DNA from: Streptomyces sp. NBC_00341
Lineage (GTDB): Bacteria; Actinomycetota; Actinomycetes; Streptomycetales; Streptomycetaceae
DNA length: 64,000 bases
Assembly: GCF_041435055.1 (NCBI RefSeq)
Contig: NZ_CP108002.1
Span: 558,001-622,000 of the forward strand
Direction: 5' to 3'
In this document: positions 1-8,597 of the stretch, one piece after another
How the letters are laid out: every line of letters begins with the position of its first letter
Position numbering within the stretch: the first letter of the stretch is position 1
Translations under genes and position numbers: made by a program
The notes under the pieces: generated by a model
What the model was told of the DNA's origin: nothing
Seen by the model: only the letters and a program-made list of their open reading frames with translations
Database searches by the model: none

Positions 1-2
1 GG

Positions 3-896
3 ATGGTCGATCCGACCTCCGGGACGATCAGGGTCAACGGCAAGGACGTCCTGGAGCAGGACGCCGCCGAGCTGCGCCGCTCCATCGGCTACGTGATCCA
101 GCAGTCCGGGCTCTTCCCCCACCGCACGGTCCTCGACAACATCGCGACCGTGCCGCTGCTGCTCGGCTGGGGCCGGAGGAAGGCGCGGGCGCGGGCGGCG
201 GAACTCCTGGAGACGGTGGGCCTCTCCGCCGACGCCGCCAAGCGCTACCCGCACCAGCTCTCCGGCGGCCAGCAGCAGCGGGTCGGCGTGGCGCGGGCGC
301 TCGCCGCGGACCCGCCGGTACTCCTGATGGACGAGCCGTTCGGCGCCGTCGACCCTGTGGTGCGCACCCAGCTGCAGGATGAACTCCTGCGTCTTCAGCG
401 AGAGTTGAACAAGACCATCGTCTTCGTCACGCACGACATAGACGAGGCCGTCCGGCTCGGGGACCGGATAGCCGTCTTCCGTACCGGTGGCCACCTCGTC
501 CAGTACGCCGGCCCCGCCGAGCTGCTCGCCCGCCCCGCGGACGCGTTCGTCGCGGACTTCCTCGGCGCCGAGCGCGGTCTGAAGCTGCTGTCGCTGACCG
601 CACTGGCGGAGGTCGCCCAGGGGCCCGCCCCCAAGGGCACCCGCTGGCAGCTGACCCTCGACGCCGGCCGCAAGCCGCTGGCCTGGCGCGACACCGAGAG
701 CGAGGCCGAGGCCCCGGTCCGGCCGCTGCGCGACACGGACTCGCTCCTCTCGGCCCTCAACGAATCGATCGCCGCGCCGAGCGGACTGGTGGCCCGGGTC
801 GACGCGGAGGGCGCCCTCACGGGTGTCACGTCCCGCGAGGACATCCACGACCACGCGGGACGCGTCCACGGCGCGGCGAGCACGGTGGGCGCATGA
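3..896 (+). CDS. OpuC/ProV-type osmoprotectant ABC transporter ATP-binding protein (5' partial)
   Basis: ATPase of a glycine betaine/choline/proline-type importer. The reading frame is open to the left edge, so the true start and the Walker A motif lie outside the window; the first visible methionine is probably internal. Visible motifs are the Q-loop region '[12 protein letters not shown]', the signature '[15 protein letters not shown]', Walker B '[13 protein letters not shown]' and the switch histidine in 'FVTHDIDEA'. The last 100 residues form a CBS-like regulatory tail ('[17 protein letters not shown]'), as in OpuA/OpuC ATPases that sense ionic strength. The stop overlaps the next start (ATGA), so it is translationally coupled to two permeases and a binding protein. 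Confidence 0.9.
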   Translation: MVDPTSGTIRVNGKDVLEQDAAELRRSIGYVIQQSGLFPHRTVLDNIATVPLLLGWGRRKARARAAELLETVGLSADAAKRYPHQLSGGQQQRVGVARALAADPPVLLMDEPFGAVDPVVRTQLQDELLRLQRELNKTIVFVTHDIDEAVRLGDRIAVFRTGGHLVQYAGPAELLARPADAFVADFLGAERGLKLLSLTALAEVAQGPAPKGTRWQLTLDAGRKPLAWRDTESEAEAPVRPLRDTDSLLSALNESIAAPSGLVARVDAEGALTGVTSREDIHDHAGRVHGAASTVGA

Positions 897-1543
897 GCAT
901 CGACTGGTCGTGGATATCCGACCACTCCGGTGATCTCACCACCCTGGCCGTCTCCCACCTCCAGGCCGCCCTCACCGCCGTACTCCTGGGCCTGGTCGTG
1001 TCGCTCCCCCTGGCCGTCCTCGCGCACCGGGTACGCCGGCTGCGCGGACTGCTCCTCGGGCTGTCGAACATCCTGTTCACCATTCCGTCCATCGCCGTCT
1101 TCGTACTCCTCCTGCCGGTCAGCGGGCTCACCCGCACCACCACCGTCATCGGCCTGACGATCTACACCCTCGTGGTGCTCCTGCGGAACACCGTCGAGGG
1201 CCTGGACTCCGTACCGGCCAGGACCAAGGAAGCCGCGAAGGCCATGGGTACCAGGCCGCTGCGCACCCTGCTCACCGTCGAACTCCCCCTCGCCCTCCCG
1301 GTGATCATGGCGGGCGTGCGGATCGCGACGGTCATGGCCATCTCGCTGGTCTCCGTGGCCACGTACATCGGGGACGGCGGACTGGGCCAGCTCTTCACGG
1401 ACGGCTTCCAGCGCAACTTCCCCACCCCCGTCATCGTCGGCGTCGCCCTGACCCTGCTCCTCGCACTCGTCGCGGACGCGGCGCTCGTCGCCCTCCAGTA
1501 CGTGCTGACTCCATGGACCCGCCGGCAGAAGCAGGGGGCCTGA
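893..1543 (+). CDS. OpuCB/ProW-type osmoprotectant ABC transporter permease
   Basis: Integral membrane permease of 216 residues with about five or six hydrophobic segments. The BPD-transp-1 coupling loop is visible as 'EAAKAMGTRPLRTLLTVELPLALPVIMAG' (residues about 111-139; EAA...G motif). This length is typical of the short OpuCB/OpuCD permeases, which form a heterodimer. The start overlaps the upstream ATPase stop by 4 nt, and the second permease begins 7 nt after this stop. The pair together with the downstream lipoprotein makes a complete quaternary-amine uptake system in the cytoplasmic membrane. Confidence 0.92.
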   Translation: MSIDWSWISDHSGDLTTLAVSHLQAALTAVLLGLVVSLPLAVLAHRVRRLRGLLLGLSNILFTIPSIAVFVLLLPVSGLTRTTTVIGLTIYTLVVLLRNTVEGLDSVPARTKEAAKAMGTRPLRTLLTVELPLALPVIMAGVRIATVMAISLVSVATYIGDGGLGQLFTDGFQRNFPTPVIVGVALTLLLALVADAALVALQYVLTPWTRRQKQGA

Positions 1544-1549
1544 GCGCTC

Positions 1550-2269
1550 ATGTACGAACTCTTCAAGAACCTCGGCGCCTGGCTGGTCAGCGGTGAGCAG
1601 TGGACCGGTCCCGACGGAATCGGGCACCGCCTCGCGGAACACCTCCAGTACTCGCTGCTCGCCACCCTGATCGCCGCCGCCATCGCGCTGCCGGTCGGCC
1701 TGCTCATCGGGCACACCGGGCGCGGCGCCTTCCTCGCGATCAACCTCTCCAGCTTCGGGCGCGCACTTCCCACGGTCGGGCTCGTCGTGCTGGTCTTCCT
1801 CGCCAGCGGCCTCTCCATGTGGCCGGTCTACATCGCCCTCGTGGCGCTCGCCGTGCCCTCCATCGTCACCAACACCTACGCCGGGATGACCGCCGTCGAC
1901 CCGGAGGTCCGGGACGCCGCGCGCGGCCAGGGGATGCGTGGGCACCAGGTCCTCTTCCAGGTAGAGCTGCCCCTCGCGATGCCGCTGATCATGACCGGGC
2001 TCAGGCTCGCCCTCATCCAGGTCGTCGCGACCGCCACCATCGCCGCCTACGTCTCCTTCGGCGGGCTCGGCCGGTACGTCTTCGACGGGCTCGCCCAGCG
2101 CGACCTCGTACAGGTACTGGGCGGAGCCGTGCTCGTGGCGGTCGTCGCCGTTGTCCTGGACCTCGCGCTCTCCTGCCTCCAGCGCGCCCTCTTTCGCACC
2201 CATCGCCTCAAGGACACGGAAAGCACCCCCTCCCGCCCCGCCAAGCCGGCCCAGGAGCACACACGATGA
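1550..2269 (+). CDS. OpuCD/ProW-type osmoprotectant ABC transporter permease
   Basis: Second permease of the importer, 239 residues. It carries several membrane segments and an EAA-like loop 'DAARGQGMRGHQVLFQVELPLAMPLI' in the C-terminal half. The N-terminal extension 'LVSGEQWTGPDGIGHRLAEHLQYS' precedes the first helix, as in OpuCD homologues. Its stop overlaps the ATG of the binding protein, which keeps the ATPase-permease-permease-binding-protein order of opuC operons. It is distinct from the upstream permease, so the transporter core is probably a heterodimer. Confidence 0.92.
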   Translation: MYELFKNLGAWLVSGEQWTGPDGIGHRLAEHLQYSLLATLIAAAIALPVGLLIGHTGRGAFLAINLSSFGRALPTVGLVVLVFLASGLSMWPVYIALVALAVPSIVTNTYAGMTAVDPEVRDAARGQGMRGHQVLFQVELPLAMPLIMTGLRLALIQVVATATIAAYVSFGGLGRYVFDGLAQRDLVQVLGGAVLVAVVAVVLDLALSCLQRALFRTHRLKDTESTPSRPAKPAQEHTR

Positions 2270-3195
2270 ACCGCAGAAACCTCCTCGGCGGACTCCTCGC
2301 CGCCGCCTCCGTCCCCGCGCTCGCCTCCTGCAGCGGCGGCGTCACCTCGCTCGACGGGCAGGGGTCCGGCGGCGGGGGCGGGGGCTCCAGCAAGGACGGC
2401 GTCACCATCGGCACCGCCAACTTCACCGAGAACCAGGTCCTCGGGTACCTGTACGCCGCCGCGCTCGGAGCGGCCGGTGTGAAGACCAGGGTCCGCCCGA
2501 ACCTCGGCACCCGCGAGATCCTCATCCCCGCCCTCAAGGGCGGCGACATCGACCTCCTGCCCGAGTACCAGGGCGCCCTGCTGCACTACCTCGACACCAA
2601 GTCGAAGGCGGCGGAGGAGGGCGAGATGCAGAACGCCCTCGCCGTGGCCCTGCCCGCCGGACTACAGATCCTGCCGTACGGGCGCGCCGAGGACTCCGAC
2701 GCGTTCGTCGTCACCCGGGAGACCGCCGCCGAGTACGGCCTCAAGTCGCTCGCCGACCTCGCCCGGCACAACGGCAAGCTCGTCATCGGCGCGGCACCCG
2801 AGGTCAAGAAGCGCGCGGTCGGCGCGGTGGGCCTCAAGGACGTGTACGGCGTGGAGTTCAAGGAGTTCAAGTCCCTCGACTCCTCGGGGCCGCTGGTCAA
2901 GGGCGCACTGAAGAAGGGGGACGTGGACGTCGCGAACCTCTTCACCACCGACACCGACATCGCCGCCGAACACTGGGTCGTGCTCACCGACCCCAAGAAC
3001 CTGGTCCCGGGCCAGCACGTCGTCCCGCTGATCGCGGACCGCAAGGCCGACTCGACGGTCCGCAAGGCGCTCGCCCGGCTCGGCAACGCGCTCACGACCG
3101 AGGACCTCACCGAGCTGAACCGTCTGGTGGACAAGGACAAGAAGGACCCGGAGGACGTCGCGGGCGACTGGGCGGCACGGCACGGAATCAAGTAG
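2266..3195 (+). CDS. OpuCC/ProX-type osmoprotectant-binding lipoprotein
   Basis: Solute-binding protein of the upstream ABC importer, 309 residues. The chosen ATG gives a lipoprotein signal, 'MNRRNLLGGLLAAASVPALASC', with lipobox LASC at about residues 19-22. A Gly/Ser linker follows, then a mature domain beginning 'VTIGTANFTENQVLGYLYAAAL', which is characteristic of the OpuAC/ProX fold that binds glycine betaine, choline or carnitine. The longer in-frame opening upstream is a shadow of the permease. It overlaps the permease stop by 4 nt. The exact ligand cannot be read from the sequence. Confidence 0.9.
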   Translation: MNRRNLLGGLLAAASVPALASCSGGVTSLDGQGSGGGGGGSSKDGVTIGTANFTENQVLGYLYAAALGAAGVKTRVRPNLGTREILIPALKGGDIDLLPEYQGALLHYLDTKSKAAEEGEMQNALAVALPAGLQILPYGRAEDSDAFVVTRETAAEYGLKSLADLARHNGKLVIGAAPEVKKRAVGAVGLKDVYGVEFKEFKSLDSSGPLVKGALKKGDVDVANLFTTDTDIAAEHWVVLTDPKNLVPGQHVVPLIADRKADSTVRKALARLGNALTTEDLTELNRLVDKDKKDPEDVAGDWAARHGIK

Positions 3196-3252
3196 CGCCC
3201 ACCGCCGGACCGCAGAGCAGGACACATCAACGAGAGGCCGGGTAACCGAGTC

Positions 3253-4656
3253 ATGGCAGCTGAAGACCTGGTGGAGCGGCGCTCCATCGACGTCGTCCCG
3301 GACGGCGAACGGCACGGAACCGCGTTCAGTCAGTTCACCCTCTGGCTCGGCGCGAACCTCCAGATCACCGCGGTCGTCACCGGCGCGCTCGCCGTCGTCT
3401 TCGGCGGCGACGTGGTGTGGTCGCTGGCCGGCCTCCTGCTGGGCAATCTGCTCGGCGGCGCCGTGATGGCCCTGCACTCCGCGCAGGGACCCAAGCTCGG
3501 CCTGCCGCAGATGATCCAGTCCCGCGCCCAGTTCGGGGTGCGCGGCGCGGTCGTCCCCCTCCTCCTGGTCGTCCTGATGTACGTGGGCTTCTTCGCGAGC
3601 GGCAGCGTCCTGGCCGGACAGGCCACGGCCGAGCTCACGCACACGAACGACACCACCGGCATCATCGTCTTCGCGGTGGTCACCGCGGTGGTGGCGACGG
3701 TCGGCTACCGGGTGATCCACGTCCTGGGGCGGGTGGCGAGCGTGGTCTGCGCGCTGGCCTTCATCTACCTGGGCATCCGCCTCCTGGACCGCGTGGACCT
3801 GTCGGCACTGCTCGGCGACGCGCACTTCGGTCTGCCGATGTTCCTGCTCGCGGTGTCGCTCTCGGCGTCCTGGCAGCTCGCCTTCGGGCCGTACGTCGCG
3901 GACTACTCGCGCTATCTGCCGCGTGCGACGTCCGGCCGGGCCACGTTCTGGTGGACCCTGTCGGGGTCGGCCATAGGCTCGCAGTGGTCGATGACGTTCG
4001 GCGTGCTGGTGGCGGCGAGCGCGGGGGACGCGTTCCTCTCCAACCAGGTCGGATACGTGGTCGGCCTGGGCGGTGCGGGCCTGATCGCGTCGTTCCTGTA
4101 CTTCGTGATCGCGTTCGGCAAGCTGACCATCAACGTGCTGAACACCTATGGCGGCTTCATGTCGATGGTGACCGGCGTCAGCGGATTCCGCGGCCAGAAG
4201 ACGCTCTCGCAGCGCGGCAGGGCAGCGTACATCGCGGTGATCATGGTGGCCGGAACGGCGGTGGCCCTCCTGGGCAAGGACAGCTTCCTGACGTCCTTCA
4301 AGGACTTCCTGCTGTTCCTGCTGACGTTCTTCACACCGTGGTCCGCGATCAACCTGGTCGACTACTACCTGATCTCGCGGGAGCGGTACGACATTCCGGC
4401 GCTCTCCGACCCCGGAGGCCGCTACGGCGCCTGGCGCTGGGACGCCCTCACGGTCTACGGGGTGGGCGTCCTCGCCCAGCTCCCGTTCCTCGCGACGAAC
4501 TTCTACACGGGGCCGCTGGTGGATCCGCTGGGCGGCGCGGACATCTCCTGGATCGTGGGCCTGGTGATCCCGGCGGCCCTGTACTGGCTGCTGGCCCGCC
4601 GCGACACGTCACACATCCCTGAGGAGACGCGGTACACCTTGGCGCCTCCCCGGTAG
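3253..4656 (+). CDS. NCS1-family purine/cytosine-type permease
   Basis: Secondary transporter of 467 residues with about 12 hydrophobic segments, matching the nucleobase-cation symporter-1 family in length and in the N-terminal 'TLWLGANLQITAVVTGAL' signature. Members import cytosine, purines, allantoin, hydantoins or related N-heterocycles. It starts 57 nt after the OpuC binding protein, behind a purine-rich 'gagagg' ribosome binding site, and could share that transcript. No terminator is visible between them. Only 16 bp separate its stop from the convergent DUF4232 gene. Substrate unknown; pairing with a betaine importer is unusual but may be incidental. Confidence 0.88.
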   Translation: MAAEDLVERRSIDVVPDGERHGTAFSQFTLWLGANLQITAVVTGALAVVFGGDVVWSLAGLLLGNLLGGAVMALHSAQGPKLGLPQMIQSRAQFGVRGAVVPLLLVVLMYVGFFASGSVLAGQATAELTHTNDTTGIIVFAVVTAVVATVGYRVIHVLGRVASVVCALAFIYLGIRLLDRVDLSALLGDAHFGLPMFLLAVSLSASWQLAFGPYVADYSRYLPRATSGRATFWWTLSGSAIGSQWSMTFGVLVAASAGDAFLSNQVGYVVGLGGAGLIASFLYFVIAFGKLTINVLNTYGGFMSMVTGVSGFRGQKTLSQRGRAAYIAVIMVAGTAVALLGKDSFLTSFKDFLLFLLTFFTPWSAINLVDYYLISRERYDIPALSDPGGRYGAWRWDALTVYGVGVLAQLPFLATNFYTGPLVDPLGGADISWIVGLVIPAALYWLLARRDTSHIPEETRYTLAPPR

Positions 4657-4672
4657 CAGCGGTCCTGCGGCG

Positions 4673-5380
4673 TCAGGCGATGACGGGAACGGCCTCCGCG
4701 GAGCTGGTGGCCCAGTTGGTGACGATGGGCTTGTCGACGTGGGCGGTGTCGGGAAGCTTCAGTTCGGCGGGGTTGGCGTCGTCCTCCATGGTGGAGATGA
4801 TGACGGTGTCGAACTCCTTGCCGTTGTTGCTGTTGGTGGTGCTGGGGCTGATCCCGGTGTACGCGACGCTGGAGCCGGTGAGCTTGATGGAGTCCTCGCC
4901 GCCCTGTCCGACAGGGGACGCGACGCCGTCGGCGCCGGAGCCGAAGGAGACGCTGGGCGTGTTGGGGTCCAGGTAGCAGGTGATGCCGGACTTGGCCTTG
5001 GCGGTGACGAGGTAGTACCCGCCCGCCTGTGTCTCCGAAGTGACCGTGAGGTCCAGATCGTTGGCGCCGCAGACCTGCCCGTAGCCGCTCTTCTCCCCGT
5101 CCCCGGAGCCGGTGTCGCCGCCGGCTGAGGCCTTGTCACCGGAGCCTGTCTTGTCTCCGGAGCCGGTCTTGTCCCCGGAGTCGGTGGAGGGCGCTCCGGT
5201 GGCGGCGGTGTCGCCGGAGGGGCTGTCACCGCCGTCCGAGGCGGCGGCGGAGGAGGCCGCGGAGCTGCCGGTGTCCGCGGAGTCGTCGGGGCCACAGGCG
5301 GTGGCGGTGGCGGCGAGCGCCGTCACCGCCGCGGCGGCCAGGACGAGACGGGCGGAACGGGCGGCGAGACGCGAACGCAT
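4673..5380 (-). CDS. DUF4232-type secreted lipoprotein
   Basis: Predicted extracellular lipoprotein of 235 residues. The start at 5380 puts a GGAG motif 6 nt upstream; a GTG at 5422 would add 14 residues but has a poor ribosome site. A hydrophobic signal ends in a lipobox-like 'ATATAC' before Cys. It is followed by a long low-complexity Ser/Gly/Asp/Thr linker with repeats of 'GSGDKT', then a C-terminal domain with two cysteines and a 'TSETQAGGYYLV' segment resembling DUF4232 domains. Such proteins are common in Streptomyces and have no assigned biochemical role. It is convergent with the NCS1 permease and divergent from the LAXTG gene. Confidence 0.75.
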   Translation of the reverse strand: MRSRLAARSARLVLAAAAVTALAATATACGPDDSADTGSSAASSAAASDGGDSPSGDTAATGAPSTDSGDKTGSGDKTGSGDKASAGGDTGSGDGEKSGYGQVCGANDLDLTVTSETQAGGYYLVTAKAKSGITCYLDPNTPSVSFGSGADGVASPVGQGGEDSIKLTGSSVAYTGISPSTTNSNNGKEFDTVIISTMEDDANPAELKLPDTAHVDKPIVTNWATSSAEAVPVIA

Positions 5381-5530
5381 CATGAACTCCAGCGGCTTTC
5401 GGTTGCGGTGTTTCCTGCTCACCCGGAGACTAGGGCCGAGACGATCTTCAAATGATCCTGTACATGTCCAGGTTCTGTCTCAAGATCCATAGCCGGTCCG
5501 GTGAGTTCTCCCCCGAAGACCGCATCACAT

Positions 5531-5546
5531 ACAGTTACAGAACTGT
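5531..5546. promoter_or_regulatory. Candidate operator: palindrome ACAGTTacagAACTGT
   Basis: A perfect 6-bp inverted repeat with a 4-bp spacer lies in the 290-bp divergent region (5381-5670) between the DUF4232 lipoprotein and the LAXTG protein. The region is noticeably richer in A+T than its flanks, consistent with promoters in both directions. No regulator gene is adjacent, so the binding protein is unknown. Palindrome seen directly; function inferred. Confidence 0.35.
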
Positions 5547-5670
5547 CGCGAAGAGTGTCACAACCGGATGCCGGAGCGGCATGTCCAACTGTGCGAGACG
5601 GCAGGCCAATCCGCTCACCGCCACCGGACGCGGCAACCCGCCGCGCCGCACACGCATTCGGGGGAATACG

Positions 5671-6855
5671 TTGAACATCACCGCACGCACCCTGCGTTCG
5701 TCCGCCACAGCCACCGGCGCCGGCCTCCTGCTGGCCGCCGCCGGGGCCGTCCTCGCGCCGGGCGCCACGGCAGCAGCCGCCGACACGGAGCCCCCGGAGC
5801 TGACCGTCTCCACGGCGGCCCCGGCGGAGATCGGACTGGCCGGCGGCCCGGTCGGCTTCACCACCACGGCGTCCAACACCGGTACGCACGACACCCCGTC
5901 GGCGCGGCTGATCTACCACATCGACGGAGGCGAGGGCCTGCCGCCGAACGCCGTCAGCCTGCAGTACAGGCTCGGCGCGGCGATGTGGAAGACGGTGCCG
6001 CTCACCCTGACCGGCACGCGGTTCTCCGGCGAACTCCCCGATACCTTCCCGCTGGCCGCGGGCGAGGCGCGGACCGTGCGGCTGCGCCTCGGTCTGCCGA
6101 TGGGCACCCCTCACAACGGAGACAGCAACGGCGGCACCGACCGCCTCAAGCTGACCACCCTGGTCTCTTACGGCGCCGCGGGCGCGGCCGGCGACACCGA
6201 CGAGGACACCGTCGAGGTCGGCGCGCTCGACACCGCCCTGTCCGGTGTGCCCGCCACCGCCACCGCGGGTGGTCCCGGCGTCACCTTCAGCGCCGCGGTG
6301 TCCAACCCCACGGCCTCTGCGTACGAGAACGTGACGGACGTGCTGTTCACCAGCCGGGACGCAACCGTGCAGACGCTGCGCTCCGGGACCTGGAAGACGC
6401 TGCGGCCCGTCACCGACAGCGCCGAACCCGACGTGTACGGCTTCGACGTCATCGGCAAGGACGCCGCCCTGGCGGCGCACAGCAGCACGAGCGTCAGGGT
6501 CCGCGTGACGTACGGCAAGGGCGCCGCGCACGGGAAGACCACCGTGCACCCCTGCGTGTTCGTCAACGAGGGTGCGACCCCGTTCACCGGCAGCACCTTC
6601 TGTGGCCCGTCGTCGTCACTGACCCTGAAGCCGGCGTCGGCCACCGCCACCCCGACGGCGTCCGCCACCGCCACCGCGTCGGCCACCCCCTCGGTGACGG
6701 CGCCCACCCCGATGTCTGGCGGAACGACCACCCAGCTGGCGAAGACCGGAAGCGGTGACGGCGCGGCCACCACCGCGGCCGCCGCCGCGCTGGTCATGGC
6801 CGGAGGCGGGCTGCTGGGCCTCACCGCCCTGCGCCGCCGCCGCGACCGGGACTGA
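5671..6855 (+). CDS. LAXTG cell-wall-anchored surface protein (sortase E substrate)
   Basis: Secreted protein of 394 residues. I chose the TTG at 5671 because a 'gggggaa' ribosome site precedes it and it places a clean Sec signal ('TGAGLLLAAAGAVLAPGATAAAA') at the N-terminus; the frame is open upstream but lacks a signal there. Two Ig-like/DUF11-like beta domains ('VSTAAPAEIGLAGGPVGFTTTASNTG' and 'GVPATATAGGPGVTFSAAVSNPT') precede an Ala/Thr/Pro linker. The C-terminus is a textbook sorting signal: 'LAKTG', a hydrophobic helix, then 'RRRRDRD'. LAXTG is the motif used by class E sortases of Streptomyces (chaplins use it too). Exact function unknown. Confidence 0.85.
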   Translation: MNITARTLRSSATATGAGLLLAAAGAVLAPGATAAAADTEPPELTVSTAAPAEIGLAGGPVGFTTTASNTGTHDTPSARLIYHIDGGEGLPPNAVSLQYRLGAAMWKTVPLTLTGTRFSGELPDTFPLAAGEARTVRLRLGLPMGTPHNGDSNGGTDRLKLTTLVSYGAAGAAGDTDEDTVEVGALDTALSGVPATATAGGPGVTFSAAVSNPTASAYENVTDVLFTSRDATVQTLRSGTWKTLRPVTDSAEPDVYGFDVIGKDAALAAHSSTSVRVRVTYGKGAAHGKTTVHPCVFVNEGATPFTGSTFCGPSSSLTLKPASATATPTASATATASATPSVTAPTPMSGGTTTQLAKTGSGDGAATTAAAAALVMAGGGLLGLTALRRRRDRD

Positions 6856-6874
6856 GCCCGCTTCCCGCGAGGGC

Positions 6875-6914
6875 GTCCGGACCGGCGTGGCAGATGAGGC
6901 CCACCGGTCCGGAC
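6875..6914. terminator. Bidirectional hairpin between convergent genes
   Basis: The arms GTCCGGACCGG (6875-6885) and CCGGTCCGGAC (6904-6914) are perfectly complementary across an 18-nt loop. They sit between the stops of the LAXTG gene and the convergent glycosidase gene. There is no U-tract, as is usual in Streptomyces. Confidence 0.65.
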
Positions 6915-6924
6915 CGCGGACGGG

Positions 6925-8478
6925 TCAGCGCAGTTCGATCCGCACCCGGTGCCGCCCCCGAAGGCCGGCGGGGACCGTGGTGCGGTGGTGCCCGTCGACG
7001 GTGGACGAGGCCACCCGGCGGCCGGAGCCGGTGAGGGTGATGTCCAGGGTCATGTCACGGTAGGGCAGGCCGTGCAGGGTCACCGGACCCCAGCCGGGCG
7101 GCAGGTTCGGGGCGAACCGGATCCCGTCCGGCGCGTGCCGGATGCCGAACACGCCCTGGTGGATGAGGCGCAGGTAGCCCGTCGCGGACCAGGTCTGGTC
7201 CGGCTCCGAGCCCCACTGGCGCGCGTTCTGCCAGCCACCGTCCACCGCGCCGGTGAGGGCGTTGTGGATCTCCCAGAAGTGGCCGTCCCGGTGTTCGAGG
7301 GAGGCGATGTCCGTGACCGCCCGGGCCAGCAGGTCCGTCCGGCCGCCGGCCGCCGCCGCGTGCCCCCACATCCCGACCGTCATCGGCCACACGATCGCGT
7401 TGTGGCGGCCGGGGTGCTGGTCGTCGAAGCGTTCGAAGTGCGGCCATACGTTGACCACGCCGTGCGGTTCGTGATGGGTGCGGTCCAGGACCGTACGCGC
7501 CTGGCTCTCGGAGGCCACACCGCACAGCACCGCGAACGCGAGGCCGTTGGCCTCCTGGTACGTCTCCAGCCGGCCCGCCCGTTCGCCCGCGCCGTGGATG
7601 AAGTAGCCGTAGGTTCCGGCGGAGGGACGCCAGAGGTGGGCATTGATCGCGGTGCGCAGCCGGGCGGCGGCCAGCCGGAACTCCCGGGCGGTGCGCCGGT
7701 CGCCGGTCTCCTGCGCCATCGCGGCGGTGGCGAGATACCCGGCGTGGAAGAGGCAGTTGGTGGACAGGCACATCATCTTGTCCGTGCCCGGGTGGTCGAG
7801 CACGAACGAGGACGGGTTGTCCGGATCAGCGGGCGGGGCGGGGTAGCCGGCGATGCCGTCCTGGAGGAACGCCGGGCCCTCGAAGAGCCCGTAGCGCTCG
7901 TTGTGGTGCTGATCGCGGTCGGCCCTCAGGGTGTTGACGGCGCTCTGGAAGGCATCGGTGAGGAACGCGCGGTCCCCGGTGACCAGGTAGTGGTGCCAGG
8001 CCGCGACCGCCCACACGATCTGGTCCCACCACTGGTTGTCCTGCTGCACGATCAGCGTGCCGTCGTCCTGCCGCCGGCACACCGCCCACAGGGTGTTGCG
8101 CGCCACCTGCGGCGTCAGAAAGCTGGCGGCGTTCCAGGAGTTGACCGACGCGTCCCGGGTCCACGGCTGCTCGTATCCGCCGCCCGCCCTGATGAAGGTG
8201 CCGGGTGAGTCCGTCATCAGGCCGGTCTGGTTGTACTCCGCCGGGTCGTACGGGACGGTGTTGATGTCCAGCAGGTTGTGGCACGCGGACCGGTAGGCGG
8301 CGCCCAGCAGTTGGTCCTGTCCGCCGCCGAACTCGATGCCGGGCGGCCCGGCGGCCGTGCGCGCGGCCGCGTGGCCGGGCGACGCGTTGGCCAGCTGGGC
8401 GGCGGCCAGACCGAGTACGGCGCCTGCCTGGAGCAGCCGCCGTCGTGGAAGTCCGCCCTGGTGCTCGTGCGGTCGCAT
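6925..8478 (-). CDS. Secreted six-hairpin (alpha/alpha)6-barrel glycoside hydrolase
   Basis: Exported glycosidase of 517 residues. The N-terminus 'RRRLLQAGAVLGLAAAQLA' is a Tat-type signal with twin arginines. The mature region reads as an (alpha/alpha)6-barrel of the GH15/GH63/GH78-like clan: 'YEQPWTRDASVNSWNAASF' and 'DNQWWDQIVWAVAAWHHYLVTGD' near the front, 'TYQEANGLAFAVLCGVA' and 'AIVWPMTVGMWGHAA' in the middle. A C-terminal beta-sandwich ('GIRFAPNLPPGWGPVTLHGL') is like that of rhamnosidase-type enzymes. The exact substrate is not readable. A GGGAG ribosome site lies 6 nt before ATG. A LacI-type palindrome upstream matches one beside a LacI gene at 53 kb, pointing to sugar-responsive control. 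Confidence 0.75.
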   Translation of the reverse strand: MRPHEHQGGLPRRRLLQAGAVLGLAAAQLANASPGHAAARTAAGPPGIEFGGGQDQLLGAAYRSACHNLLDINTVPYDPAEYNQTGLMTDSPGTFIRAGGGYEQPWTRDASVNSWNAASFLTPQVARNTLWAVCRRQDDGTLIVQQDNQWWDQIVWAVAAWHHYLVTGDRAFLTDAFQSAVNTLRADRDQHHNERYGLFEGPAFLQDGIAGYPAPPADPDNPSSFVLDHPGTDKMMCLSTNCLFHAGYLATAAMAQETGDRRTAREFRLAAARLRTAINAHLWRPSAGTYGYFIHGAGERAGRLETYQEANGLAFAVLCGVASESQARTVLDRTHHEPHGVVNVWPHFERFDDQHPGRHNAIVWPMTVGMWGHAAAAGGRTDLLARAVTDIASLEHRDGHFWEIHNALTGAVDGGWQNARQWGSEPDQTWSATGYLRLIHQGVFGIRHAPDGIRFAPNLPPGWGPVTLHGLPYRDMTLDITLTGSGRRVASSTVDGHHRTTVPAGLRGRHRVRIELR

Positions 8479-8494
8479 GAGGTCTCCCGCCTAG

Positions 8495-8506
8495 GACAAC
8501 GTTGTC
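8495..8506. promoter_or_regulatory. LacI-type operator GACAACGTTGTC
   Basis: A perfect 12-bp palindrome 17 nt upstream of the glycosidase start and downstream of its predicted -10 box, a repressing position. The identical 12 bases occur at 53061-53072 between a LacI-family regulator and a ROK kinase. The central CG dyad is typical of LacI-family operators. Confidence 0.75.
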
Positions 8507-8523
8507 AGAGGTGTTCGGGACGG

Positions 8524-8553
8524 ATACTCGCCCACGGCGGAAAGCGCTGTCAA
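8524..8553 (-). promoter_or_regulatory. Predicted SigA-like promoter for the glycosidase gene
   Basis: On the minus strand TTGACA (8553-8548) and GAGTAT (8529-8524) are separated by 18 nt. Transcription would start just before the GACAACGTTGTC operator at 8495-8506. Inferred from consensus match only. Confidence 0.5.
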
Positions 8554-8597
8554 TGAGGTGCGGGAAGGCTGTTACTCGGGGCCGGACCCCGGGCGGG

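Noticed and set aside
395..2260. Very long minus-strand open frame (621 codons) opposite the OpuC-type genes
   Set aside because: Its translation is charged, low-complexity sequence typical of antisense frames in high-GC DNA. The plus strand encodes clear transporter domains there.
6610..6720. Short Ala/Thr/Pro repeats considered as a DNA repeat array or CRISPR
   Set aside because: They encode the stalk of the LAXTG protein and have no regular spacer-repeat structure.
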